DNA from: Lagopus muta | Lineage: Eukaryota > Chordata > Aves > Galliformes > Phasianidae | Length of the DNA stretch: 64,000 nt | NCBI RefSeq assembly: GCF_023343835.1 | Contig: NC_064439.1 | Location: 30,605,933-30,669,932 of the forward strand | Direction of reading: 5' to 3' | In this document: positions 39,301-54,300 of the stretch, one piece after another | How positions within the stretch are numbered: position 1 is the stretch's first letter | Layout of the letters: each line of letters begins with the position of its first letter | Position numbers and translations under genes: made by a program | The notes under the pieces: model-generated | The model's input: the letters and a program-made list of their open reading frames with translations, nothing else | What the model was told of the DNA's origin: nothing | Databases searched by the model: none

Positions 39301-42300
39301 ACTCAGTATTACAAAAATACAAACACCAAGGAGAACTTGGTGCTTACTATTATTTAGGGATTTGGAGTACTTAATCTTTGGTCTTTGATGTAAGAAAATA
39401 TTTAGAATTATTGATGTTAGTTATGCAATTCTCCTAATGACATCTCAATTAAGTGTGTTACAAATGTTTAAATATCAACAAATGTTTTGCAAAAGATCTG
39501 AATTACAAAGATTCAGGTGATGTGCTGTGATGCTGTACTATAGCAGTGGCTCTGAAATAACTGCTGGAAGGAAGGCATTACTTTCTAAGGAAAATGCAAC
39601 TTACACTTGCTTTGAGGCATGTTCAGTCCTCTGCAGTCTTTGTTAACTAGAAAATTAATTATATTCTTTAACACTTGCATACTTCGCTAATTCATATCAA
39701 AAAGGGGATAGAAATTAAATCAAATTTTCCTGAAGATATACCTTATGAGTTCTGTGTAGACTTACAGGCAAGCCCACAGTTCACAAAAATGAATATTTGA
39801 AATAAACCATGACTTATTTTGAATCTCTTGAAGTTTTGTTATTTCTCACTGGAAAACCAGCTAGGTCATACTCTTGAATTTTATCATTGGAGTTCGCATT
39901 TTGCTTTGTAGAGAGGCTCACTCTAATTGCGTCCTGTGGATTGAATTTCACTCTAGGGTTGCTTCTACTCCACTTGTTGCCATCCTCCAAAAGAGGAGGA
40001 GGGGGAAGACCATAGCGTGGTGGGCAAAATGTGTCCACTGAACAGCTCTGTGCTCACCTGGTAACTAGAGAGGAGGTTGGAAATAGTACTTCTCCCCAGA
40101 GCCCTGTCCCTGGAGGTGTTCAAGGCCAGATTGGATGGGGCCCTGGACAGCCTGGTCTAGTGTTAAATGGGGAGGCTGGTGGCCCTGCATGGGGCAGAGG
40201 GGTTGAAGATTCATGATCCTTGGGGTCCCTTCCAACCCTGGCCATTCTGTGATTCTCAGCAGCATTTGCTGTTCATAGCTTTACGCCAAGCTTCTGCTCT
40301 TGCTTCAGTGCTAGCTTGACTTTTTTGTGTTGGCCTGCAGCAGTCTTCACTACTACACTGAAGAGTCCAGCTCACTGTGCCTCTTAGTTGTGCTTGGTTG
40401 GTGATGTTTGCTGCCTCAGCAGGTCAGGGCAGGTCATGAAACCTGGAAATATCAAGCTGTTCTGGTTAGACTTTGGTGTTTCGTGGCTCAGACCTAGTTA
40501 ATATACTGTTGTATTTTCCATGGTAAGGAAATAGTGCTGGAGAAATATACAGCAAGTGCTACAGGCCTGACTCTGCACTTTGCCCTGTAGAGGGGGGGGG
40601 TTCACATACTTGTGCTTATCTTAGTTTGACTTGAGTTACAGATGAATTATGATAGTATCTTTTTCATTAAGCATATCAGTAAGTACTAAACTGGTATTCT
40701 AAGCATCACTGGAATTATTGAGTCAAATATATTAAAGGTAATTGCAGTTCAGTTTGGAAAGGTTTTCTTAATTTTTCTTTCACAGGTATAAGTGTGTTAG
40801 CAGAATGCTTAGACTGTCCAGAACTGAAAGCCACCGCAGATGACTTTATCCATCAGCATTTCACTGAGGTTTACAAGACAGATGAATTTCTTCAGCTTGA
40901 TGTTAAGCGTGTGACACACCTCTTGAACCAAGATACACTGACTGTGAGGGCAGAAGACCAGGTGAGATCTGTTTCATTGTGAAAAGAGCTCTTCTATCAG
41001 CTAAGAAGATCAAACTTCACTATCTCTTTTTTAATTGAGAGAAAGTTCCGAGTGTCTCGTTTCAGGTATTCCTGCACAGTGCTTGAGCTGAGGCCACACC
41101 AGTGCAGAGCAAAGCAGTACAGTCCTTCACTCAACCAGCTAGCAAGTGTATCCCTGCTTGGTCAAAACCAAACATAAAATGAATATCCACACTTAATCTG
41201 GATATAATATATGTAATATCAGCAAAATGGAAAGAAAAGTCATAAATGATGTAGGCAGAACAGTTTCCCTTACTGAGATACAGGGCTTCTGATCCCATGT
41301 AACATGAGTTGAATTAAGTTTAATGTATTACAACAGTTGCTCCCAGTCTGGAATTTAGGCGCTGTTAGTGGAAGTGAATACCTCAAAGTGAGGAGCAAAC
41401 TGCATGTGATGTCTCTACCTGACTATGTGCTGGGTGTCAGCCTCTTTCAGAAGGGAGCTGCTGCTGATAGAGACATGTATTCATAAAAAAAACTTGCAAA
41501 ATTGAAGAACTTAAGAACAAGGTGGACCTAACACTCAAACCTAGAAGCACTGACAGCAACAGATTGATGGAAGGCCCTTGTTTATGGAATAGATACAAAA
41601 AAGCTTAAGTAAATGGGAAGTGCCTTAAGTTTCATTTAAAAGCTGTGAACTGTGGTGGAGATTAGTCACAGCTGTCCCATTTTGAACACTTGGTTCAGTA
41701 TACCATAGCCCTGAACGTGTTTGCCAGCTTATTCTTCCTGCTGCAGGGAAATGGAGTATAGGTGTGTCTGCACTGCAGCTAAAAGAGCTGATTGCGAGAT
41801 GGTTGTAGCTGCTGGATACTTCCTGAAGGTTCTCAGTCACATCCTCACTGAAATTTTGCCTTTCTAGCTGGTTCTGGTGCTTGTGTTGGGTAATTTAAAT
41901 TCATTTAGCTATGTTGTCATGAATTTACACTCTTTGAAGTGCATCAGAAGGATCTTGTAATCAAGGTGGTACGTATATGCACTTAAATAGAGACGGGAAT
42001 TTTACTGACTCTGAAGTTAAGTATTCATAGAATGAATGCATTTTCTTCAATACATGTTACCTGAAAATAGTAATTGCTGTGTTGGGAAATAATATCAGGT
42101 GACAAGATCAAAATTGTTACTGTGAACTGGGAAGAGTTCAGGCCCCAGGTAACTTTCCCAGAGTTAGGAGTGTTTTATGCTTTGTTATCTTGCAGTGGAA
42201 TTTATGCTTTAGAATTTATTTTCTTGAAGTTCAGTTGATAAAGTAACACGGCATGCTTCGACTTGGCAGCAGTGATAGAAATTTCAAGTAGGAGCATGGC

Positions 42301-45300
42301 ATGATTAAAATTCCTCTTATAAATGGACAGCATACCAAAGTAATCTTATTTTTCAGGAATACCAATAGTAAGTTAGTGTACTTTCATTTTTATATTGGTA
42401 TAAAGCATATTTTCACTTAGCAGAAGCAGGAAGGATAGCTTTCATTACTACTTGGCCTCTTTTTCCTGTATGCTAATAATGTTTCAGTTAGTGACTGAGA
42501 AAACAACGCTACATCCCAACATTCTTTTGAATTTCCTTAGCTGATGGAACTTAAGTCTTAAGTTTCTTTATTTCTTTTCCCTTGCTCTCTGGTCATTGCA
42601 GCTGGGAAGGTTTAGCAGCCCTTCTGAATAACTCATGACATGGAGAAACTTTTAATGGCAGAACTAATTTCAGTCATTCACTGATCGCTGTGATCAGTTT
42701 CAGTGAGTGGGTATTGACTGCGTTATTACCTGTAACAAAATTAGTGCTGACTCTGGCATGGCAGTGTACTGGATAAGTTTGCTATGTCTGCAGCAGCACT
42801 GAAGAGTGTTACTACGTTGGTAATGTTGGACTTCCTTTCTATTCCTTCCTGACTCAGTGGATAATCATAAATAGAACAGGTTTCTTGGTTACCTTCCCTG
42901 TCCTGTCTGCTCTGTCCTGCCAAGAAAATCCATTAGCTTTGCCAGTAAAGAGAAGATAACAAAGGAAAGTTTCAGAATACTATACTTGAGGCAGTCTGTA
43001 GCTTTAAAAAAAATAGTTTTTTTTTGTTATTTTTTTTTTAATGGTCTGCTAAGAGACAATTTGGAACTTCCTAAGAATGGTTTAATAACTCCGTTTGTCA
43101 GCTTAGGACACTGTGAAGTACAAGCTATTTCAACATTCCTGATTAAGCACTAGCAGTGTTGTGACACTGAACACAAAGCATATTTGTCTTGTATGTTGTG
43201 CAGGGATTACGTGTGTAGATGTGAATTACAGATTCATGCTTCCTTTTGGGAAAAATGTTAAATGGTAGTAGAAATTATTGGTTTAAAAAACAGAGGGGTT
43301 TTATTTTGCGTCCATTCATTTGTTTTAATTTGTGCCTGAGCGTTGTCTTGCCTTTTTTGGAACATGGTGGCATAGATAGTTTTACTGAAGCCCCTGCATA
43401 CTGCAATGTTATTATGAGTTACCCTGCAATGGATGGAAGAATCTGATTGGAGCACTGATGTTTAGTGTTTGCCCGAGTCTGTGGTGATGTACATTACCTT
43501 TTTCTTTTGTTTTCTTCTGTTTAAGGTTTATGATGCAGCAGTCAGGTGGCTGAAGTACGATGAACCAAATCGCCAGCCATACATGGTTGACATTCTTGCT
43601 AAAGTCCGATTTCCTCTTATATCAAAGAACTTCCTAAGTAAAACAGTTCAGGCTGAACCACTTATTCAGGATAACCCAGAATGCCTTAAGATGGTGATCA
43701 GTAAGTTGACCTCTAGTTGAAATCTCTGATGTTCTATATATTTTAAAAATGATGTGGAATGTAAATTTTTTATAAGTTATTTCCAATGCTCTGATGATGC
43801 TTTCACATTAAAAACATCTCTGTTCCTTCTAGGGTGTTGCATTTAGTTGAAGTTGCGTTAGCAGATTGTCATGAACACAACATCTATTCTTATATGAGAA
43901 AAGAAGTGAGAATCGCTAGCAAATGACATTAACTTCACGATGCATAATGGAATGAATTTTCTGCCACTGAGTTGGTGTAACTGGAAATGTGCCTTTGGGA
44001 CAGGATAGTACCTCAGTGTCTGTCATTGCTCAGAGGTGAATTATTAAAAATTAGTTTGAAGTTTTGAATATTATGAAGTGTCCCTAAGCAAATAAGGATG
44101 TTAAGCCTGAGTTGCACTCATCTCTCACACTGTGACATCTGAGGCTGTAAACGCTTATGTTCTTAATGTACAAATGAGAAGGGAAAACAAGCTTTCTTTT
44201 TCTTCTTTTAAGGTATCAAATTTGAAGTTTCATCATTTTATCATTTTTATCATTTTATCATGTATGAGAATAAAGCTTAGATGTTGAGTATTCTGGAAGA
44301 TTTTTTTAAAATTTCAGTGGCAATTAGTCAGCTTCCTTTTAGTGTAGATATAGAAATGGCATGCAACTCTTTTCCATCGGTCAATGAGTAAGATTCAGAT
44401 TAACCTGTACGTTGGTAAGTATTTGCTGACCATCAGCATCTCAGTTGCACTCCTGCATGACATGGAGTTAGGTGCACTGCTGAAAAAATAAGGGTTTTTG
44501 TTTTAACGACCTGTAAGATCAGTAATGTTTTTGCATAATTTGGACTGTTTCTTAGAGACAAAGAAAGCACCTATTTTCTTAAAGCAATTTAACTCCTATT
44601 TTGCATTGTCAAGTTGTGAACAGTGGGATTTTTTCCTAAGATGCAGGATGCTAGAGATGCTTCACTTTCAGACACCCAGTTTTGCCAATATTTTTCATAA
44701 GTCACGCTTCCTTTTGCCAGTTTCAGTATGGAAGACATAGTTATTAGCTAAAAGAGCTAATTGATAAATTGGAATCTAACACGAGTCCATATCCAAGTCC
44801 TGTTTTCACGCAGAGTAGGAAATTTGAAATAAGATGCAAGTCTGGATGTATTCTGCCACACTCACATTCACATTCTTTCATTTAAGAATGAAAACAAAGC
44901 TGCATAGATGTACTGCAGAAACTTGAGTCCCTGCTTTTTCCCCTTTCCTAGCTCTGAAACATTCCCTTCTCTGTGAATTAGGCTGGGTCTGCAACAGTTG
45001 TCTTCCCTCCAGGTGGGATGCGATACCATCTCCTTTCCCCAGAAGACAGAGAAGAGCTAGTGGAAGGTACACGACCAAGAAGGAAGAAACACGATTATCG
45101 CATTGCTTTGTTTGGAGGCTCACAGCCCCAGTCCTGCAGATATTTTAATCCAAAGGTAATCGTTACCTCAGAATGCATTAAGATTCACTGTTTGTAAGCT
45201 TACGTGTTTTACATTTGCTGGTGGTATTAACTAAAGCATCATGGTCTGCAGAATGGAATGGGAAGGATGGATTATTCTCTGTCTCTTGAGTGTACAGTTG

Positions 45301-48300
45301 GAAGGTATAGCTAATTTGGTGCTTTTAGATCTGTGCTCTAGATGTAATACTTGATTTTGAATAGAATGATTGTGCTTGTCTGTTGCCAGTGTTAGATATA
45401 GGGTTCTGAAATGCCTTTGAGTCAGAATTTATTGGTATGTGCATCCCATAGCTGGAAATAAATAAAAGTTTACAGAAATACCAAGCAGTCAGTTTGGAAT
45501 ATATAAATCCATATGCATGTGCTTGCACTTACTGCTTTGAGTTAGTCTCTGAGCACATTTTTTCTTAGTGTAATTTGAAAGATTGACTTTTGTGACAGTG
45601 TAGAACCTGTTTTAGAGTACAAGGGGTTTTGATACTCTTATTAAATATGTAAACATTTCTGAATCCAATGGTTCACAATTCTATTAGTTAAGAATATGTA
45701 AGAAAGAGAATTGAGAGCCAAGTACCCCAGAAGTGGGAAAAAAGTGAATTTCTGCAAAAACCTTAGAGATGATCACTTTAGATCAGTCAATATTTGCCTG
45801 GAATTTGTTTCCATGTTTTCTGAAAGAAATCAAGCCACAGGAATTGTGTTTGTTTCAGCTATGCAGACTGGGTGATCTAGAAACATCAGCTACTTGCAGA
45901 AGGACTATCCATATGCTGTTTTACCAGACAGCATTTGCAATAGTACAGAAATAAGTTTCTACTCAAGTATCACTGCTCTGATAAGTTCTGAAATTATATA
46001 CATCATATATTTTGTTAAATAAGTTGTCTTTTCCAAGTGAGCACATTTAATGCCCATTGCAGTTTCAAACAGTTAAGTAGTTCAGTGTGTCATGTGTGAA
46101 GTACATTGTCAGTGTGAGCCCTGTCAGATCTAATTCAGGATGAATGAACCCTTGGGACATTCTTTTGAGCTCATTTGATACAAATTTGCATTCCTGTATG
46201 TAAAATAGAATTGAAGCCACCTTTTCTGAGCTCTGATTGAGTTTGAAAAAAGTTGCCAGATTTGCTAACTTAGTTTGAGGCATTTAATTTGAATTTTAAT
46301 TGAGAATTCCAAATTCCTAAGTGTTGTCCATCTCCCTCCTTATTTAAGTAAGCGATATAAATAGTGCTCCAACTGAGGGTGGGAGGAACTGGGAAGATAT
46401 TTTTTTTCCTGTTGTGAAGCAATAAATTCTTTCCAACATCTGAACTGGGGAAGTCTTTGATCGGGGCATTCATCATCTCCAAATGGTCATTTGGTTTAGG
46501 CATTTTAACAGGTTGTAATCCATCTAACATGCTCTGACCTTTCTCCTACTAGAAGAAAATTGGATTGATGTTTCTTCCTCTTGATCTACAGTAACTTAGG
46601 TTGGAACAAAGCTATTCTAAGGCAGTGTGGAAACTAGCTTTGAGGCTTTCTGTCCTAGTTGTTAGCTGGCAAGAGTATTATCAGCATAGGTAATACTGAT
46701 CTCTTTGCCAATCTAACTGGCACATGAAATTCCAAAGTAAGCGCCTGTATAATCAACGGATATCAAGATGTTACAATCACAATGTATAATCAATGGATAT
46801 CAAGATGTTACAATCACAAAATAAACAAGAGAGTTAGGCAAAGTGGACTATGATAACAAAAGAGAATAAATGGAAGGCTTACCCTTATGCTGGGCTCACC
46901 ACAAAACACCAGGAGGAATCTCCAGAAGAGATCCTTCCCCCCGGTAGCCAGCTCTTAAATAGGTCTAGGAGGTCACCTTCCAGCAGCACAGGTGAATTGC
47001 CTTCAGCTGTGCTCCTCTGGCTGACTCATGGCTCACCTCAGGTGATCAATCAGAGGTTCAGGCCGTGACTCAGTATGTCAGCAGTGGTCAGAACTGAAGA
47101 AATGGGAGTAGTGGTTTAGTGGCTTCATCACTCTTTATGCATTAATATATAATCTTCCAGTTGACTTTTTTTTTTTTTTTTTTTGAGGTTTTAATTGTGT
47201 TTGAAAAATACTGGGTTTTTTCCTTTTTTTTTTTTTTTAAACTTGATGTCATTGTAAAAATAATAACCTCAAGGCATGCTGTGTGGGAGCAAGAGGTGAC
47301 ATCAGCTGGAGGGAAAATTATATGTAGTTATGGGATATTCAGTCATCAAAACTAGAATATTGCAGAAATCTGGCTTGTGGATGAAAAGTCATGCCTACAT
47401 AAAGCTGCATAATGCATAGGATTAAGATCTCTCTTTTTTTTTTCTTTTTTTCCTTAGAATATTTGCCCAGGCTAAATACAAATAAATAAATAAATAGAAT
47501 TTGAAGGGAATTTTTTAGGATTTTCACTTGATGGAACATTATGGCCTTACGTGTGGGTTCAGTAGGGAGCTGGGGGTGGGCAGGGAAGGAGAAGGAAAGA
47601 AGTGAGTGGCTGATTCTAATAAGCACTGTCTCCACTGAATACTATTTCTAGTGCTTATATGCTTCCTTGAGTGTTCTTAGCTAATCTGTTGTGTCTTATT
47701 CAGTCACTCTTACTTATTTTATTTACAGCTTTTAAGTTATTTAAACATATTTTCCTGGATATTTGAGTATTTCAGTTTAATCTTCAACTATGATGGTAGC
47801 TTAAATGCCACAAACCAAGGATCCAGAACCCCTGCTGGATTAATATCATGTGCATGTAAAATAAGAAGTGTGGGATGTAAGGCACTACATCACAAGTTTG
47901 GCTTGCTTTAATTAGTCTCATCAAAAGATAATGGAGCTGTCACTGTGCCAGAAATCAAGGTTATATATGTACTTCTGCAAGGTTAGGACCTTAGGAAGGA
48001 ATTGGATTTTTTTGTCTGCTGAGCTGACTGAATAGTGCCCTAATCCTTTATTTTTGATTGTAATTAAATTCAGCAATCTAATATATCAGATGAAGAGGTG
48101 GTTCAAGACAAACTTAGGCTGTTTCTCCTGAAAATATTGTCTTGTTTGAATGATACAACTTTCAGTAATTCTCATACTGCAAGGTTAGTGCAAAAATTAT
48201 TTTCAGTGACATCGCTTTGCATACAAAAATCAGTCTCTGACGTTGATCTTCATTTCCTTTGTCAAAAAGGGTTTTTTTTAATGGATGAATAGACTGTTAT

Positions 48301-51300
48301 TTGTCAATGTTTAACAATATTACTTCGTCTATATTTGTTGTCCTTGTTATGCTGTATCTGATACTTGTGTTGATGCATGTACTTCAAGAGAGCAAAGTGA
48401 TGGAACAGATGCAGTCTGGGGCATAAAACTCCTATGGAGCAATCTGGCACTATTTTGAGAAGAGATGTTTGGTTTTAGAACTATTCAGAAAGTCTGAGAT
48501 GACATTTTTGTGGTGTTGGGAAGTGTTTTCTTGTTGAATTTTCCACAGAACATTACAAACAAAAAAAGTTGTTTTTTTTTTTCCCAAATTGGAACAAAAA
48601 TACATACTTTTTGAATTCTTATTTAAAATTTATACATGAGTTTATAGGATTTTGAGGCAGGAATATACTTTTGGAGAAGTAGCTGGTAGTGCTAACTTGT
48701 TAATGATACAAAATCCACCAATGGAAATGAAACAGGTGCCTGGCATTGCTATTTCTTGACAACTGGGAGAACCAGCATGCCTCTTAGGAGGAGATAAGGA
48801 GTTGTCAATACTAGGCTATTAATAGCAAGGTTGTCCATGGTAGACATGTCTGCTATTCTTCAGGGTATCAACTGAAATTGAAGAAAACACTTTAATCACA
48901 CTGATCCACTCTTTCACACTGCCCGTAGCTACATAAGAGTTGTTGTCACGGGGTCTTGTAGCTGACAACAGTTCAGATCACTGCAAGTTAAATTCATGAA
49001 AGCTGTGGTTTTGTTTGGTTTTGTCTTAAAAAAAAAAAGAAAGAAAGAAAGAAAGAAAAGAAAGAAAAAAAAAGCCTTTCAAAAACTATTTAATGCAGCT
49101 TTTGCCTCTGGTGTCCTTGCATGAGCAATTGTGGAGAGCCAAGGTCAGCAGGCAAACTGTCACCATATATCTTGTTCTTTCTTTCCTCCTAATGGTCCTC
49201 TTCCCAAAATGAGTCTTGCCACTGCCCAGAGTTGTATGGATCTTGACTGGGGCGGAAGGCAGCTGTTCTTAAATGCGTAAGTCATGTTGAAATAAATTCT
49301 GTGTGGTGCAGACCAACACTGAAGAGCGTTCCAAGAGAAGGAGCTGAAGTGCCTCGTGCTGGAGGAGGCGGGTTCTGCTGAGTATGCTCAGGTTATGGGA
49401 GAGCCTGCGCTTCTTTGATAAAGGTGTGGATGAAAGGGTAGTTATGAACTGAAGCCACAGAAGTGGGTCAGATTGCAGCCCTTACGACAGTAAGGGAAAA
49501 CAACAGGGTTGTTTTTTGTTGTTGGTTTTTTTTTGGTAAAAATGCTGGAAATTTGAGCCAGAAAATATGATGATCTTGCACAAAGCACTGAGACGTTTTT
49601 CTTAAGATTTATGCAGCTATTTATTTTGCCATGCTGTAGTATGGCTTTCCTTTCTAGGATGCCCCAGGACGCGTTTCTCATCATAAAGGGCCACATGCAC
49701 CTGCCAGCTCTTCTTGCTAAGGGGGATGCTACAGGAAAAGATTGTAAGATGTTTTGGACTATAACATGCTCTGCCTCTTTCTTTGAACCCCCATGTAGAA
49801 GTCGCTGTTCTTCCTCACTGACCAAGGTGTTTGAAGTATGTCCTTGCCAAGAAAATGTAATCTTGTAATGTCTTGTGTGATTCATTACAATGAAGGTCAT
49901 GCAGCTGGTTTAGCTAGACCATCTTGAGGTGACAGATAACAGTTAAGGTCCCAAACTTTCCTGTTCAGCATAAGATAAAAGCTATGCTTACGATGGCATG
50001 GAATATGTGAGATGCAATTATTCCAGAAGTGTTTCTTGTGCTGTATGCTATCCTGGTCTGCCATCAGTTGCTGAGTTTGGTGTTTTTAAGGCTTTGGGTA
50101 GCATTAATGCCTATATTTGATACTTGCTGGTTTTGCCAACCCATGCAAAAGCAGTTTCTAGGCAACATGACTGCCAGTATTTGTGATAAAGCATTACACC
50201 ATTTCTCATGCTATCAACTGTGGATAGCTATAGATCACTTGTGTTTTGCAAATTCTGTAAATAAGCTTCTAGTTGTCATGGTAATAAAGTATGTACTGGA
50301 GCTTTTCAACTGAGTTGCTTGTCAATTGAGATATTATCTTCTTTTTCCATCGCCTTTGTTTGGTTTTACTTTCTGTATTTATTTTCCTTAGAGAGAAAGA
50401 GTTTCTTAGTATATGTAAGATGTTTTTTCCATTTCTATAAAAGAAAAAGTAATTCTGCTTTATTGATTACATGCATTGTTTCTGACTTGGTAGCAGCAGG
50501 GCATCAATTCTGTTGAGGGAAAAGAACCCTGTTTTTCAGGAAAGCTGTACTGGGTCTACAGAGGGAATGAGGAAATAGAAATTGATTATGTCATGGTTCA
50601 TTGCAGCTAACTATGTCTGTGTCTAAGTGAATTTTTCAAGAGTACGCCTGAGGAGTATTCTTCAATAAACAGTGTTCATGTTTGTTTTGAAAAGGAAATT
50701 TAAAACTGACCGTATCTAGATCTCTATGAAAGCTCTGTTTGAAAAACACTCGCTGTGCAGGTAAGTGTTACAATCTATTAGACATTACTTGTTCTTTGTA
50801 ATGCAGGATTACAGCTGGACAGACATCCGATGTCCCTTTGAAAAGCGCAGGGATGCAGCTTGTGTCTTCTGGGACAACGTAGTTTATATTTTGGGTGGTT
50901 CCCAGCTCTTCCCTATAAAGCGAATGGACTGCTACAATGTGGTGAAGGATAGCTGGTATTCCAAGCTAGGACCTCCAACACCTCGAGATAGCCTTGCAGC
51001 CTGTGCTGCTGAGGGCAAAATTTATACATCTGGTGGTTCAGAAGTGGGTAAGACACTAAAAATCTTTAAAAACAACCCCCCAAAAAGCACAAACAAAGAT
51101 ACCCGGAAAATGTTCTGTTTTTTTGCATGACTCTATTGAAAAGAAACTGCACGTTGCTGTGTTAGCCTCATGAGTTAATTTTCCCATATTTAGAATTCTC
51201 TTCTCCCTGAAATCCAACACCCTGTTTCTGTTGTGTTCTGTTTCTGATTGAAATTGTGTTACTCGCATTAGGAGTTAACTAGGGATATTTGCTAGTTAGC

Positions 51301-54300
51301 TAGCAAATATAGTTTGAAAGTCTCACTCTGCTATTAGTTTACTGAACACAAATTTGCAGATCTCAGTGTGGTTTAAAATTTCATGACAAATGGCCAGAAT
51401 AGCTGCATTGTGTTATTCATTTTATATGTTGAGCCTGATGAGCTTTTTGATTATCAGTGAAAAAAAGGGATGATAAAAAGCTTTGTAATTGACTGGTTTT
51501 GGTGGTGAAATCGTATCTCTCATTGTAGTTGAAGAAAGACCATTGAATTCTCCCCAACCCAGGAAAGAAAAACATCTGTAAAGAAACACTGCAGTGCAGT
51601 ACAGCTTTTGTTAATTTCTGTCTAAATTGTACATCTTGAGCAAACCAAAAGTAGGATGTAAATATGCCATATCCGTAGAAACAGAGCTTAAAGGAAAAAA
51701 GAAAAAAAAAGAAAACAATTTTGAAGTTCTGCCTCCTCCCCAAAAAAACTCAACAGGAACAAAAAAACGCTATGCCTACAGATAAATTTCTAGTAGTTCC
51801 TCCTGAGTTCTGTCTCACTGCAGAGGGAAGTGAAGAGACAAAAAGGGTCATAAGGAGCGCCTAAAATTGATACATCACTCAATACAAAGCTGTGACATTT
51901 AGGTGAAGTTATCTGACTTCTAATATGTGTTAAGAGATCTGATGTAGCAGCAGATAGTTCGTAGCTGCCACCTAGTGTGGTAAATGTGACATAACACTTC
52001 TCCCATTATTTGCAACAGGCTAAGGCTTGGAACACTACAAAACTGCAAAATCTTTTAGAACTTCCCAGTTTCCCCACACTCCATGATCATGAGGAACTGT
52101 GATCCAAACTTTCATTGGATAGTTTATTTTCTAATGCATTTTAGTCACATCTCCATTACAGTATTGTCAACTTCAAAGGTGTTTCTGGTCTACACTTGCT
52201 GTACTGCACTGTTTTACTTTGTTTTCTATACGTATTTAAGACAGAATAGTAAAATCTAAAAATTAATAACAGGTTATTTTGCAAGTCTATTTTTTCTTTG
52301 GAATCCAATGAATATTGCTTGTCTAGAAAAGTATGTCTCACATTTTTCTAAACTGGAGCAAACAATTATATGAAACTATTAATTTAAAAGTGTTGTAATT
52401 CATAGAATCTTAGAATGGTCCTGGGTTGAAAAGGACCACAATGATCATTTAGTTTCAACCCCCCTGCTGTGTGCAGGGTAACCAGCCACTAGACCAGGCT
52501 GCCCAGAGCCACATACAGTGTACTGAAATAGAAGCTTTCCTCTAAAACGACATTAAAGACAGCTTTATTATATTTCCTCTGTATAAGAATTTGTACAGCT
52601 TCCAAGCAATGGATGTGTATGTACATCAAGGAAAAAAATATGGCTCATTCCACAGTTCTTACTGATTTTGAGCACTGTGGTAGGAGTAAGCAAACACGGT
52701 TCACAGAAATCTACTCCTGCATTTTTGAACCTGGAAAAGTAGTGCTGTTCCGTGTGATTTTTTTCAGCCCAGTTCCCCAGCTGGCAGTGAGTGCAGCTAG
52801 TGTAACACACCTAGCTCTTTTCTATGAAAGCTGTGCCCAGTCTACTCTGCTTTAAGTATGGCTGCTTATTTTAGGACAAGTCTTGACACTCCCACTTACC
52901 TTCATTAGAAAAGTTGCTTTTGATTTCAGTAATAGCTTGTTGGGCCGTGAGAGGGGACGGCACAGACCTCACACTTTGCGAAAATACAAGTGTCTGCCAG
53001 GGAAAGAAAGTAAAATGGTGAAGGTTAGCTGTTTTGTGATTGCTAATAATTCAGGAATATGTTGCAACATAATTTAGCTATCTAATTCCAAAAGCACCAA
53101 ATATTCTGGGAGTAGCGTGAGTCACTTTGCTAGAGAGAGACTCAGGTGAATCGGTTAGGTTTACAGAACAGGTGCCACGTTCTGTACACTTCTCAGTACT
53201 GAGTAACATGAGATGATGGAAATTTGATCAGTAATTTATATACAACTTTGTTCAGTCTTTCTACCCCCAGTCCCCCCCTGCCCCTCCTGAAATAAATCTG
53301 TATCATTTGTATTTGTTTTCAAACACAAACAGCAATTATATAAACTCACATCCTTTGGAACAAAAGAGTCAAGAAAAGAATTACAAGTATGTGCTTTTTG
53401 AGTATCCCAAATTTCAAGTTGGTTAGCTCTGTTTTTAGCGGCGGAAAGCAGCTTTCCCTTTTCAACTAACAAAGCGCCAATTTGATAAGTACTGTTAGTC
53501 TCTTCTCTTGGAGGACAACCATCAAAATTAATGCCACTTTGGTGGGTTTCTTATTTCTTTAAGGAAATTCTGCACTGTATTTGTTTGAATGCTACGATAC
53601 AAGAACCGAAAGCTGGCATACAAAGCCCAGCATGCTGACTCAACGCTGCAGTCACGGAATGGTAGAGGCGAATGGTCTCATTTACGTGTGTGGAGGGAGC
53701 TTGGGAAACAATGTTTCCGGAAGAGTACTAAATTCCTGTGAAGTTTATGATCCGGCCACAGAAACGTAAGTGTTGTGTCAACTGAATATTTATGGTCGCT
53801 TTTGTTCACCCTGCAAAATGTAATGTAGATGAACAGGAAGAATTGGGCCCCTCAGCTAGGCCTGGGAGTGTGTCCAGAGAAGGGCAGTGGAGCTGATGAG
53901 GCGTCTGGAGCACGGGTGTTAGGCTGAGGGAACGGGGATTGTTGAGTCCTGAGAAGTAGAGGCTCAGGGAAGAGCTGGGAGAAGAGCTCATGTCCCAGCT
54001 ATCTCCTGATAGGATGAGAGCTAATGGCCTCAAGTTGTGCCAGGAGTTGTTCAGGTTGGTTGTTAGGAAAAATTTCTTCTCAGAGTGGTGATGTGTTGGC
54101 ACAGGGTGCCCAGGGGGGCAGTGGAGTCACCGTCCCTGGAGGTGTTTGAGAACCGTGTGGGTGGGGACATGGTCAGTGGGGATGGGCTGGCATTGGACTG
54201 GGTATCTTAGTTGTCTTTTCCAACCTTAATGATTCTAGGATTCGATAAGTTGTATGGAATCATGAATGAAGCAGTAGTATATCAGCTACTTGTGGTTTTA

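Noticed and set aside
49442-49900. Minus-strand frame of 152 codons in KLHL7 intron 7
   Set aside because: No recognisable domain, ordinary composition for intronic DNA, and no splice or poly(A) context.
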